Source of the DNA: Bacillus shivajii
GTDB lineage: Bacteria; Bacillota; Bacilli; Bacillales; Salisediminibacteriaceae
DNA: 64,000 bases
Direction of reading: 5' to 3'
Assembly: GCF_020519665.1 (NCBI RefSeq)
Contig: NZ_CP084703.1
Coordinates: 4,216,001 to 4,280,000, forward strand
The notes beneath the pieces were generated by a model. It was not told where the DNA came from. It saw only the letters and a list, made by a program, of their open reading frames with translations, and searched no databases. Positions 16,454-25,100 of the stretch are shown here, in pieces; the stretch's first letter is position 1; each line of letters starts with the position of its first letter. Position numbers and translations under genes: made by a program.

Positions 16454-16885
16454 TTAAAAAGTTGAGTATACACTTGGGCAATCTGATTGGGTTGGGCTAA
16501 AGAAACAATGGGATTTATATCTCCCCGTGTTCCACTGCCCAAACCATTGTTCAGGGCACGGACCATCAGGTCGGAAAAACCATAAAGAAAAATCCGCTGG
16601 AGCATACCGATTCCCTCTAATCACTTTGCGGGCTAAACGAATATCCTTTTCACGAGCCCTTTGATAGAAATATCCAAAAAGCGTCGCTTCAAATCCACCT
16701 GGTTCTTGATAAACCATTTGTGGAACCGTCTTAATGTTTTCAAAATCTAAACAGTCAGCTCTGACACGATTGACCATGACATTCCCGGATGTAAGCATTC
16801 CCATTTCACCATCACCTTCAGCCTCAGCACGCATCAATCGAGCCATCATTTTTACCTCTTCTTGATTCGCCTTAATAACCGCCAT
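16454..16885 (-). CDS. CwlJ-like cortex-lytic hydrolase, copy 2
   Basis: This has the same 143-residue length as copy 1 and aligns without gaps, with the same catalytic-region motifs (MMARLMRAEAEGDGEMGM, GNVMVNRVRADCLDF, GGFEATLFGYFYQRARE). By eye roughly two thirds of residues match, so the duplication is old or selection has diverged the pair. The ATG has an AAAGGGGTGAAG RBS. I see no clear sigma-E promoter upstream; a TGAATA about 40 bases before the start codon could be a forespore-type -35, but its -10 is poor. Confidence 0.9.
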   Translation of the reverse strand: MAVIKANQEEVKMMARLMRAEAEGDGEMGMLTSGNVMVNRVRADCLDFENIKTVPQMVYQEPGGFEATLFGYFYQRAREKDIRLARKVIRGNRYAPADFSLWFFRPDGPCPEQWFGQWNTGRYKSHCFFSPTQSDCPSVYSTF

Positions 16886-17017
16886 TTCTTCACCCCTTTA
16901 TTGGGAAAATACATTAATAACATATTATTGGACGTATTCATTGGTGCAAGCGTTTAGAAAAAATTACAAATATAGACTTCTGCCTAGGTCGTTGCTTAAT
17001 TAGGGCGAACTCTTATG

Positions 17018-17128
17018 CGAGCTGGGCAAACACGCCCGCGTGCGCTTACTCCGTTTCACGTGCTATTATCCTGGCTCACGTGCGGTCAATCCTTCTCACG
17101 TGCGATCGCCATTCCTCACGTATTACGA
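17018..17128. repeat. 20-bp tandem repeat array (CACGTG type), copy 2
   Basis: About five to six imperfect units of about 20 bp are visible, with best units GTTTCACGTGCTATTATCCT, GGCTCACGTGCGGTCAATCC and TTCTCACGTGCGATCGCCAT. The consensus is the same as in the array at 4584-4712. Confidence 0.75.
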
Positions 17129-17202
17129 TAGCACTCCCCTTTAAGTATATGGGCGAAACAAATATGGGTTTGGATAAACACCTATTTTTACAAATCAAAC
17201 AT

Positions 17203-17395
17203 AAAGAAAGCTGGCCGATTGGCGAGTCTTTATGGCGGAAACCGAGGCGTAGTTGAGACGCACAGGATGTGCTAGCACCGGCGTTCCGACAGGACGTCGA
17301 GTCTTTAGCCGATAAGCCTTACTTTACACATTAAAATTTTAGCTACGCCGAGTAATCCACAGTTCTAAATTTTATACATTCGTATCAATTTCATA
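17203..17395. repeat. dispersed palindrome-rich repeat, copy 2
   Basis: This is the longer copy of the repeat at 505-645. GGCGTAGTTG (near 17246) and AGCTACGCC (near 17341) can pair. A central insert of about 55 bp contains its own palindromes (GCACAGGATGTGC). Confidence 0.55.
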
Positions 17396-17641
17396 ATTCC
17401 GTTTTTTTGCGCAATGAAGCGAATGATATTATAAATTTATCATTAAATGTACGTTTTATTTTGAAGTGATAGTAACGAAAGGCGGCGACTCCCAGAGGAT
17501 CAGCGCAGTCTGAAGATCCACTTAGGTGAAGAGTAATCGAGCCTAAGTTAGCTGAAGACAAGCCCTCGGGAAAGCGTCCGTCTGAAGTGAAGTTCACGCT
17601 CATCATTCGTAATTTGGCATCATATTTTGAGTTATGAAATT
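17387..17641. repeat. TIR-bounded mosaic-core repeat
   Basis: AATTTCATA (17387-17395) and TATGAAATT (17633-17641) form short ends. The interior carries the core seen in other elements of the window: GACTCCCAGAGGA, TGAAGATCC, a paired CTTAGGT/CCTAAGT hairpin, AGCTGAAG and GGGAAAGCG. No gene is present in 16886-17660. Confidence 0.5.
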
Positions 17642-17660
17642 AATTCATTCTTAAAAAACG

Positions 17661-17690
17661 CAAAAAAGGACTTAGAAAAAATCTAAGCCC
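17661..17690 (-). terminator. terminator of the DUF423 gene
   Basis: On the minus strand GGGCTTAG pairs with CTAAGTCC (one G-T pair), followed by TTTTTTG. Confidence 0.8.
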
Positions 17691-17720
17691 AATTCCTAAA
17701 ATGATATTTAACTGTTTGAA

Positions 17721-18092
17721 TTATAGTGATAAAGCAGCAATAAAAAGCATGACCCAGCCCGCTAAAAATGCGAGTCCTCCGATTGGGGTAATCGCGCCTA
17801 ATACACTAATCCCTGTTAAACTTAACACGTACAAACTTCCTGAGAAAATCAATATTCCGATAAAGAACGCCCAGCCTGCGCCATATAAAAGGCCAGATGC
17901 TCCTAGCTGCTGTATTAAAATAGCAACAGCAATGATCGCGACTGAATGGATCATATGGTACTGCACACCTGTATTCCATGTTTCAAGGTGTCCTGTCGCC
18001 TCTAGTTTAGGCTTTAAAGCATGGGCTCCAAAAGCACCTAAAGCAACAAATAAAAATGCCATGAGACTGCCAATCATTAAAAATAATTTCAC
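17721..18092 (-). CDS. ywdK: DUF423 family membrane protein (YwdK)
   Basis: This 123-residue integral membrane protein has about four hydrophobic helices and the family's GAFGAHALKP segment near residue 17. The start is GTG (complement of 18090-18092) because AAAGGAGTG lies six bases upstream. That gives exactly the length I recall for B. subtilis YwdK, while the longer frame would begin with TTG inside the RBS. Function is unknown. The ywdK position after gerQ is conserved, although a second germination operon now separates them. Confidence 0.85.
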   Translation of the reverse strand: MKLFLMIGSLMAFLFVALGAFGAHALKPKLEATGHLETWNTGVQYHMIHSVAIIAVAILIQQLGASGLLYGAGWAFFIGILIFSGSLYVLSLTGISVLGAITPIGGLAFLAGWVMLFIAALSL

Positions 18093-18162
18093 TTGGAACA
18101 CTCCTTTGTCCAATTTACTAACTGAACAAAGAATATCATAACTTCATGAGCGATCCAACAAA

Positions 18163-18465
18163 TTAGCGATTATTGACAAAGACCTTTAAAGCTTGCTCCA
18201 TTCGGTCCGCTTCTTCTTTTGTTGGACTATGAACAACAATGTGATCACCATTTACTTCTAAATTAACGTGCTTAAATCCTTGTTGATGCAAAAAGTCAGA
18301 AATTGCATGAGCATCTTCTTTTTCAGCAAACATCGTATGATCACCGACATAATGATGATTTACATATAGCTCATAACGGTCATCATTTAGTTTTGCCGAC
18401 TCATCGCCATCTACACCGAAACGAAAAAATATTGGAAAACCAACATTCCCTGTATTTCCAAGCAC
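18163..18465 (-). CDS. hypothetical protein, 100 residues
   Basis: The GTG start (complement of 18463-18465) has a good GAAAGGAGTGG RBS. The protein is soluble and acidic, with a histidine-rich section (YVNHHYVGDH near residue 34). The second half looks like a beta-alpha-beta unit (VNLEVNGDHIVVHSPTKEEA). I do not recognise the family. It stands alone between ywdK and the broken acetyltransferase gene on the opposite strand. Confidence 0.65.
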   Translation of the reverse strand: MLGNTGNVGFPIFFRFGVDGDESAKLNDDRYELYVNHHYVGDHTMFAEKEDAHAISDFLHQQGFKHVNLEVNGDHIVVHSPTKEEADRMEQALKVFVNNR

Positions 18466-18589
18466 ATGACCACTCCTTTCATTTTAGTCATTTCCAGTTT
18501 GTGAAAATAAATGTACATATTCCATTGCTCACCTAAAAAAACTTCGATTATAATCAATTTAACCTCAGTAGGAAAGGAGCGGTCTTAGA

Positions 18590-19211
18590 ATGTTAAAGAG
18601 AGTAAACGTACGGTCATATTCCGTTGAGGATTTCGATTCCTTACTAACGATTCAAAAGGAAGCCTTCCCGCCTCCTTTCCCAGAAGAGCTTTGGTGGACA
18701 AAAGAACATATTCAAGCACATGTTGAGTCTTTCCCTAATGGTGGTCTCCTAGCTGAAATTGATGGAATGACTGCAGGATCGGCAACGTCTCTTCGTATTA
18801 ATTTTGGTGGTTCATACTTGGGAAGAAGTCGCAGACAATGGTTTCATTAAAAAGAGTCACCAGCCAGATGGAGATACTTTATACGGGATTGATGTATGTG
18901 TTCGGCCAAAGTTTCGTGGAGAAGGGGTAGCAAAAGCTCTTTACGAAGCAAGGAAAGAGTATGTCGTACATCATGGCTTAAAACGTTTTGTCGCTGGTTG
19001 TCGTATACCTAATTTTCATGAACATGCTCAATCAATGCCTGTAGATGACTATGTGGAAAAAGTGGTTGCAGGTGAAATTGAAGACCTTGTTCTAAGCTTT
19101 ATAATAAAACAAGGTTTACGCGTCAAACAGATCATTCCTAACTATTTAGAAGACGAAGAATCACACGATTACGGTGTCATCGTAGAATGGAAAAACCCAA
19201 ACCTTAGCTAA
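18590..19211 (+). pseudogene. GNAT acetyltransferase gene broken by a frameshift
   Basis: Two overlapping frames together encode one GNAT-type protein. Frame 1 (18590-18850) gives the N-terminus, with the family-like FPPPFPEELWW motif and SATSLRINF. It stops shortly after GGTGGTTCATAC. Frame 2 (from about 18804 to 19211) continues with HTWEEVADNGF, the acetyl-CoA binding segment VRPKFRGEGVAKALYEAR, and a C-terminal YGVIVEW block. The break lies near 18800-18815. Relatives usually have a few more residues between INF and HTW, so a small deletion rather than a single-base slip is likely. The ATG has a GAAAGGAGCGG RBS. Sequencing error cannot be excluded. Confidence 0.8.
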
Positions 19212-19224
19212 AAAGGTTTGGGTT
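19194..19224. terminator. bidirectional terminator
   Basis: AACCCAAACCT (19194-19204) pairs with AGGTTTGGGTT (19214-19224), spanning the stop codon of the GNAT pseudogene and lying downstream of ywdI on the other strand. Confidence 0.75.
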
Positions 19225-19235
19225 CTTCGTTACGT

Positions 19236-19547
19236 TTAAAAATCAAATAGACTGTCACTTTGTGGTTCGTCACCATCGTCATAAATACTTTGCTTTCTCT
19301 TCGCTGGCTGTTTCTCAACACGTGCAGCTTCATCTTTCCCTCGTACATCCGCTACAGAAGCATGTTGTACTTTCGGAACCTCTTGAGTACGAACACCTTC
19401 TGAAGATAACAACAACTCACAATACGATTTCATCGTTGCTGCATGTTCACGGTAGGTCGGTGAGGAGGGCTGTTCTTCAATAACAGCTTTCAACCGTTGT
19501 AACTCTTCCTCCATTTTTTCGATGACAATCTCCGCTGGAATATTCAT
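19236..19547 (-). CDS. ywdI: YwdI family protein (DUF5327)
   Basis: This 103-residue protein begins MNIPAEIVIEKMEEELQRLK, a helical YwdI-type start. A coiled-coil-like region follows (residues 8-50), then a low-complexity acidic tail ending in SLFDF. The ATG has a GAAAGGAGTGAAGG RBS. The function is unknown, and synteny with ywdK and ung supports the name. Confidence 0.75.
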   Translation of the reverse strand: MNIPAEIVIEKMEEELQRLKAVIEEQPSSPTYREHAATMKSYCELLLSSEGVRTQEVPKVQHASVADVRGKDEAARVEKQPAKRKQSIYDDGDEPQSDSLFDF

Positions 19548-19575
19548 CCGACCTTCACTCCTTTCAATGAAACAA

Positions 19576-21360
19576 TTATTGTTCTGTTAATTCCATAAAT
19601 GTGTCTAAATCTTCCTTAATTAAATCAATTGCTTTCTGCCAAAATTCTGGGTTTGTGATGTCTACATCTAAATGTTTCTGTGCTAGGTCTTCTACCTCCA
19701 TACGTCCTGTATCCCGTAGTAAGGAAATATAACGATCCTCGAAGTCTTCTCCACCTTCAGCAGCTTTAGCATATATCCCCATACTAAATAAGTAACCGAA
19801 AGTATACGGGAAGTTATAGAACGGTACACCAGTAATATGGAAATGAAGCTTTGAAGCCCAGAAGTGTGGTGAATATTTGCCAAGTGAATCACAATATGCC
19901 TCTTTTTGCGCTTCTAGCATCAACTCATTTAAACGGTGAACACTCACAAGTCCTTTTTTACGCTCTTCATAAAATCTTGTTTCAAACAAGAAACGTGCAT
20001 GAATGTTCATAAAGAAAGCAATACTTCGATTTAGTTTGTCATCTAGCAGCTGTATTTTTGCCTCTTTCGTTTTCGCATTCTTCACTGTTGCATCAGCAAC
20101 GATCATTTCTGCAAAAGTAGAGGCCGTTTCTGCTACGTTCATTGCATATCTTTGCGCCATTTGCGGAAGATCATTCATTACGTGCTGATGATAAGCATGT
20201 CCTAATTCGTGAGCCAATGTAGCAACATTAGAAGCCGAACCATCATACGTCATAAATATACGGGATTCCTCGGAAACTGGGAAGCTCGTACAAAAACCTC
20301 CTGGACGTTTACCTGGACGACTTTCAGCTTCAATCCAACTTTTTTCAAACGCCATTTTCGCAAAATCAGCCATTTTCGGACTGAACGAGTGAAACTGCTC
20401 TGAAATCATATCAGCTGCCTGATCATAACTAACTTCTTCTACATTTTCTGATAATGGCGCACTAATATCAACCATATCAAGGCGCTCAAGACCAAGAAGT
20501 TCAGCTTTACGCTCTAAATATTTCGTAAATGCAGGCTTATTTTCGGTAATCGTATCCCACATCACTTCGAGAGTTTCCTTTTGCATACGATTAATTTGCA
20601 GCGGCTCTTTTAATACATCTTCCCAGCCTCTCGCTTCGTAAGTTTGCAGTCTGAATCCAGCTAAGTGGTTTAATGTATTTGCAAACAGCTCTGATTCTTT
20701 TGCCCATGCCTTTTCATTTTGTTCAAACACGTGTGTTCTTACCGCTCGGTTTTTATCACCCATTTTATTTTGCGCTTGTCCAACAGATAACGTTTTTGTT
20801 TGACCATCTTCTTCAATGTCAACTGTCATTCGGCCAACAATCGTGTTGTAAAAGTCTCCCCATGCATGGTATCCGTCTACAGAAAGGGCTTGAATAAGTT
20901 TTTCCTTATCACCAGGTAGCTTATCTTTCGCATTTTCTCGACGTTCATTTAAATTGTAAATAAGAGGTTTCATATCATCTAATTCGATGAAATGCTCCCA
21001 TTGTTCGTCGGAAAACGCCAACAATTGCTCATCAATTGATGTTAAAACGGCAGAGTAAAGAGAAGACAATTGTTTAATTCTCCCTGTTAATAGCTTTGCG
21101 TCATCATCTTTTACATTTTGAGCAGTGAGACAGCTTACAAATGCTCCACCTTCACGGACTTTCTTACCAATTTCTTGTGTTTCTACGATCATTTCAGCCC
21201 ACGTTTCAACATTTGTTTCACCTTTCAACTGATCTAATTTTTGTTGAAATGAAACTAACTCTTTTTCTAGCTCTGTTAAAAATTGCTGATATTCTTTTGA
21301 ACTGCTTCCCCCAGGGAAAATTGTATCTAAATCCCATACTTCACTAAATTTATTACCCAT
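19576..21360 (-). CDS. pepF: oligoendopeptidase F (M3B metallopeptidase)
   Basis: This cytosolic zinc endopeptidase cleaves short oligopeptides. With the ATG at 21358-21360 it has 594 residues; an in-frame TTG 18 bases upstream lies inside the GAGGAGGAG RBS and is not preferred. The HExxH zinc site reads LAHELGHAYHQHVM near residue 380, with the downstream Glu of ETASTFAEM. The HFWASKLHFHITGVPFYNFPYTFGYLFS segment near residue 500 is typical of the family. The gene is 20 bp downstream of the epimerase-like gene and is probably co-transcribed with it. Confidence 0.93.
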   Translation of the reverse strand: MGNKFSEVWDLDTIFPGGSSSKEYQQFLTELEKELVSFQQKLDQLKGETNVETWAEMIVETQEIGKKVREGGAFVSCLTAQNVKDDDAKLLTGRIKQLSSLYSAVLTSIDEQLLAFSDEQWEHFIELDDMKPLIYNLNERRENAKDKLPGDKEKLIQALSVDGYHAWGDFYNTIVGRMTVDIEEDGQTKTLSVGQAQNKMGDKNRAVRTHVFEQNEKAWAKESELFANTLNHLAGFRLQTYEARGWEDVLKEPLQINRMQKETLEVMWDTITENKPAFTKYLERKAELLGLERLDMVDISAPLSENVEEVSYDQAADMISEQFHSFSPKMADFAKMAFEKSWIEAESRPGKRPGGFCTSFPVSEESRIFMTYDGSASNVATLAHELGHAYHQHVMNDLPQMAQRYAMNVAETASTFAEMIVADATVKNAKTKEAKIQLLDDKLNRSIAFFMNIHARFLFETRFYEERKKGLVSVHRLNELMLEAQKEAYCDSLGKYSPHFWASKLHFHITGVPFYNFPYTFGYLFSMGIYAKAAEGGEDFEDRYISLLRDTGRMEVEDLAQKHLDVDITNPEFWQKAIDLIKEDLDTFMELTEQ

Positions 21361-21380
21361 CTCCGTTCTCCTCCTCAATT

Positions 21381-22055
21381 TTAATCGTGAAATAATACTT
21401 GGCCGAGCTGTCGGATCTTGTCTGATTCGTAAATGTGGACACCTTTACTATCTTCTTTAGCAATTGCGCACATGACCGCTGCTACATAGTGAGCTTTAAC
21501 AGGCTTATATTTTTCAAAAGGGCCAGCGAGAAAAAGTGAGATTGGAGCACTAACATACGAAGCCATCTTTTCTCCTGGTCGGAACTCTTCTCTCTCACCT
21601 GTTAAAAGCGACGGTCGAAAAATGTGGAGTGATGGAATATTTACTTTGACTAAAGCCTCTTCTAATTTGCCTTTGACGCGGTTGTAAAATAATCGCGATT
21701 CACGATCTGAACCAATTGCGGTAACAGTCAACATCTTATTGACTCCCCTTTCTTCAGAGAGTGTTGCGATCTTTAATGGATATGTAAAGTCGACTTTCAT
21801 AAACTGTTTTTTTGTTTTTGCCTTTTTCATTGTCGTTCCTAGACATACAAAAACGTCATTAATACCAGCAAAAAGGTGTGCATATTGATCTAGTTCTTTA
21901 AAATCAATAATATATTCAGTAACCTTTTCATGTTTAAATGGGGTCTTCTTTCTTGTTATTAAGCGGATTTCATCGTACTCTTCCCTTTCAATTAGCTGCT
22001 GAACGACGTGTTTACCGATAAGTCCTGTTGCTCCGGCAATTAAGGCTTTTTTCAA
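21381..22055 (-). CDS. NAD(P)-binding epimerase-like oxidoreductase
   Basis: This Rossmann-fold SDR-type protein has a GATGLIGKHVVQQL dinucleotide site at the N-terminus, FVCLGTTMKKAKTKKQF near residue 73, and a YNRVKGKLEEAL active-site YxxxK near 127. It is similar to HTATIP2/YraR-like members. I favour a TTG start (complement of 22053-22055) giving 224 residues, because GGAGGG lies seven bases upstream. The ATG 15 bases earlier has no spacing from its RBS. The substrate is unknown. Confidence 0.8.
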   Translation of the reverse strand: MKKALIAGATGLIGKHVVQQLIEREEYDEIRLITRKKTPFKHEKVTEYIIDFKELDQYAHLFAGINDVFVCLGTTMKKAKTKKQFMKVDFTYPLKIATLSEERGVNKMLTVTAIGSDRESRLFYNRVKGKLEEALVKVNIPSLHIFRPSLLTGEREEFRPGEKMASYVSAPISLFLAGPFEKYKPVKAHYVAAVMCAIAKEDSKGVHIYESDKIRQLGQVLFHD

Positions 22056-22193
22056 CCGTCTACCCTCCATCTCCTACATTTTATTAATAACAATGTATCA
22101 CGAATAGATGTAAAAATAAAAGAATCTGTCGCTTTTTTCTGAAAATATGAACCCGGACGCTTTCACCTCTAGGTACAAATGTGGCATAACACA

Positions 22194-22391
22194 CACCATC
22201 TTCGTTGGAGCCAATGAATAAGTCATTATATCCGTTCAAAAATTCCTTCGCGTTCCGCGGGCAATGCCTCAGCTAAACAGGGCTAAAGCCCTGTTGGATC
22301 TTCGCCTATTGCTTTTCCCGCTGGAGTCTTCGGATTTTTGACGGATATCCTTTTATCATATGGTTTTTAAAGGCTCTGCTCGTTTTAGGTG
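22194..22391. repeat. 198-bp TIR repeat, copy 1 (inverse of 40794-40992)
   Basis: The ends CACC...GTTGGAGCC and GGCTC...GGTG are inverted. The interior contains TCCGTTCAAAAATTCC, the core CCGCGGGCAATGCCTCAGCT, an ACAGGGCT/AGCCCTGT hairpin, GGATCTTCGCC, and GGATTTTTGACGGA. It matches 40794-40992 along its whole length in opposite orientation, differing in length by one base. No ORF with an RBS is present. Confidence 0.75.
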
Positions 22392-22683
22392 ATTTTCAGT
22401 TAGTGCTGTTCCCGCAGGGAGTCTCGCAAGGTGTTTCAATAATAGATTTAAAAACAGAAGCACTCTTTTCCAGCTACGAGTTAGCATAGCGGCGCATGAG
22501 CACACATCCTTACAGCTCTGAGTCTTCTTCGACCTGCGACCAATTTTAAAGAGGTGAATTATGAAAATAGCTCATATATCAACATAAACAAAGGAGATAA
22601 TTCAGGTGCGAATTACCTCCAAAATGAGCTGATATTTCAATTTTAAACGGAACTACTTACCTTATGATCAGCCTCTCTTATCG
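22392..22683. repeat. partial mosaic-core repeat and spacer
   Basis: Bases 22400-22545 carry pieces of the mosaic core (CTGTTCCCGCAGGGAGTC, GTTAGCATAGCGGCGCATGA, CTTCTTCGACCTGCGAC) shared with 15600-15675 and 31250. From 22550 an imperfect palindrome includes GAGGTGAATT and AATTACCTC with AGCTCAT/ATGAGCT. No gene is seen. Confidence 0.45.
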
Positions 22684-24834
22684 TTACTTTCTTAGTAAAG
22701 GTAACCGAACTGTAAATGTCGTACCTTGTCCTTGTTGTGATGATACAGAAATTGATCCATTCATTTCATTTATTATTCTATAGCTAACTGTAAGGCCAAG
22801 GCCTGTTCCACTTTCTTTCGTCGTATAAAATGGTGTCCCCAATTTGTCTAACGTTTTTTCGTCCATTCCGGCCCCTGTGTCTTGGATAGAAATGACCACT
22901 TGTTGCGATTGGCGAACATAATTCGTTTTAATTGTTAGTTTGCCATCATCGTCCATTGCATCAATGGCATTTTGGATTAAATTAATAAAGACTTGTTTTA
23001 ATTTGTTCTCATCGTATAACCCAATCGGCACTTTACCTGAGAAAACCTTTTCAACGTCAATCCTTCGATGCTTTAGTTGGGTTACATAAAGAGTTAATAA
23101 GTCATCGAGCAACGTTTCAATGTTTGTCTCCTTCCGTTCTACTGAAGGTGACGGGTTTGCTATATTTAAGAGGTCGTTAATAATTGAATTAACACGGTCA
23201 ATTTCAGTAATGATTATTTGATTATATTTATTGTCTTTATCCTCTGCCTGTTTATCCATTAATTGAACCATACCTCTAATTGTCGTTAATGGATTTTTGA
23301 TTTCATGAGCGAGTCCAGCTGACATTTCACCTGCGACTTTTAATTTTTCAGAACGGAGCAGTTCCCTTTCCATGATTCGCTTCTCTGTTAAGTCGGAGAA
23401 AACAACAAGCATTTCATCATGAATCATTGGATTTTCTAAATTTGGTAAAGTAGTCACACTTACAAAAAAGGATCTCCGCTCATCTTCACTTGTAAACTCA
23501 ATTTCAAAGGCCTTCTTAAATTTATCTCCATCAAGCTCATCAATTAAATTTAGTTGCTTCATAAATTGTTTAAATTGATCAGATTGTTCAGTTGCAACCT
23601 GCAATGGATTCTCTATTACATTCCCCCTGCATAAGGAAAATATTTCCTCACACGTTCGGTTAAACATCGTTACTTTCTTCGTTTTCCGATCAATTGCGAA
23701 AACACCATTATCGGTCGTTTCAATGATTAATGTTGATTTTTTATGGCTCTTCTCTCGTTCGCTAAGCTTTTGTACCATATGATGAAATGTACGATTCAAT
23801 TGGTTAACTTCTTCATATGAATGAACCTCGTTCTTTGGCAACTGTTTACCAAGTGCAAAGTTATTCGTTGATTCAACAAGTTGCTGAATTGGACGCACTA
23901 GATAGTTAGATAACCGAATGACAGCAATTGTCGTAATAACAAGGGCTAAACCAAAGACTAATAGATATTGCATTAACAGCCTTGATAGAGGCTCATATAG
24001 CTCATCTTTATTTACAGCAACTCCTATATACCACTCTTGTTGGAAACCCGGTACCCTTTCTATTTTCGAAAACGCATGCACTTCGTTATCAGCTTCGACC
24101 GTTAGTATGTCTTGGTTTGTTGCTACTTCATTGATGGTTTGTTTTTGAAGTCCATATTCATCAAAATAGTTAATATTAAATACTCTTTCTTGATCTGGAT
24201 GTGATAAAATTTCTCCTTTCGCGTTGACTAAAAATGCATAACCTTCAGAATCGACAACCCGCTGTTGTTCATTATATTCTCTTATCGTCTTATACAAGGC
24301 ATCAATATCGAAAGTCGGCGCTATGATTCCAATAATTTCTTCTTCATAGTTATATACAGGTGCGGCAACAACAAACAGTTCTTGAAAAAGGTATTCTGAA
24401 TGATAAATATCTGACATATATACTTGCCCTTCTAATACTTTTGAAAACCACGGACGCTTTGTCACATCAATACCAAGTAAGTCTAAATCGGAATCAGCAA
24501 CGATAAGACCATCAGGGTCAACAAAAATACCACCTGAGTAAATTTGATGAATATCCAGAAATTGATGAAACTGCTCACGAATTTCTAGATTCGATCGTTC
24601 CTCATCTCTTAATACTGGATTTCTCGCTTTATAACGAACATCGTTCAAACGTTCTTGAATAAAGCTCTTTATTCCTGCTGATAAGCTTGTACTATGCAGA
24701 GATAAAGATAGCTCCACATTCTCTGTCAAATCATTTTTCTGTGTATGATAACTCATCATTCCTACTACAGTCATTGGTATAAATGTAATGATAAGAAAAA
24801 AGACGAGCAACTTCGACCTTAATGTCTGAAACAT
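22684..24834 (-). CDS. membrane sensor histidine kinase with dCache, HAMP and PAS domains
   Basis: This 716-residue protein has a TM helix at about 8-28, an extracellular double-Cache sensor at about 35-285 (with GGIFVDPDGLIVADSD and the later FLVNAKGEILSHPDQ), a second TM at about 288-310, HAMP to about 360, and PAS at about 365-485. HisKA follows with His510 in GLAHEIKNPLTTIRGM, then HATPase (NLIQNAIDAMDDDG and GTGLGL). It autophosphorylates on His510 and passes phosphate to a response regulator. None is adjacent, so it is an orphan kinase. The HisKA resembles the KinA/AtoS/NtrB group that includes sporulation kinases; that role is inference only. Confidence 0.9.
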   Translation of the reverse strand: MFQTLRSKLLVFFLIITFIPMTVVGMMSYHTQKNDLTENVELSLSLHSTSLSAGIKSFIQERLNDVRYKARNPVLRDEERSNLEIREQFHQFLDIHQIYSGGIFVDPDGLIVADSDLDLLGIDVTKRPWFSKVLEGQVYMSDIYHSEYLFQELFVVAAPVYNYEEEIIGIIAPTFDIDALYKTIREYNEQQRVVDSEGYAFLVNAKGEILSHPDQERVFNINYFDEYGLQKQTINEVATNQDILTVEADNEVHAFSKIERVPGFQQEWYIGVAVNKDELYEPLSRLLMQYLLVFGLALVITTIAVIRLSNYLVRPIQQLVESTNNFALGKQLPKNEVHSYEEVNQLNRTFHHMVQKLSEREKSHKKSTLIIETTDNGVFAIDRKTKKVTMFNRTCEEIFSLCRGNVIENPLQVATEQSDQFKQFMKQLNLIDELDGDKFKKAFEIEFTSEDERRSFFVSVTTLPNLENPMIHDEMLVVFSDLTEKRIMERELLRSEKLKVAGEMSAGLAHEIKNPLTTIRGMVQLMDKQAEDKDNKYNQIIITEIDRVNSIINDLLNIANPSPSVERKETNIETLLDDLLTLYVTQLKHRRIDVEKVFSGKVPIGLYDENKLKQVFINLIQNAIDAMDDDGKLTIKTNYVRQSQQVVISIQDTGAGMDEKTLDKLGTPFYTTKESGTGLGLTVSYRIINEMNGSISVSSQQGQGTTFTVRLPLLRK

Positions 24835-25011
24835 CTTGATACCCCTTTGTGATCGCTCATTTATTTAAATACATCAAATGTAAATATGTAACCTTCGTTT
24901 TATTAATATGTACATTCAAGTATTATAGTATAAAATTCAAGCTGTTTGTCGAATAAATCGACATCCTTTTCTTTTTATCGACAGAAGGAGTAATCCATTT
25001 TTCCTAAGTAA

Positions 25012-25046
25012 AAAGGATAGAAACGTTAAAGAACGTCCTATCCTCT
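25012..25046 (-). terminator. terminator after the HIBADH-family gene
   Basis: On the minus strand AGGATAGGACGTT pairs with AACGTTTCTATCCT with a bulge, followed by TTTTTAC. It ends the ung/aldo-keto/HIBADH gene set. Confidence 0.75.
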
Positions 25047-25100
25047 CATCCAGTTGAATCATTCATAGGCTAAAGGTAATATACTGATCGCTTTTGACAA

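Noticed and set aside
22561-22587. An 8-residue peptide (MKIAHIST) with a GAGGTG RBS that looks like a leader peptide or the start of a glycosyltransferase
   Set aside because: It stops after eight codons, and the next genes are on the other strand. The surrounding palindrome explains the sequence better.
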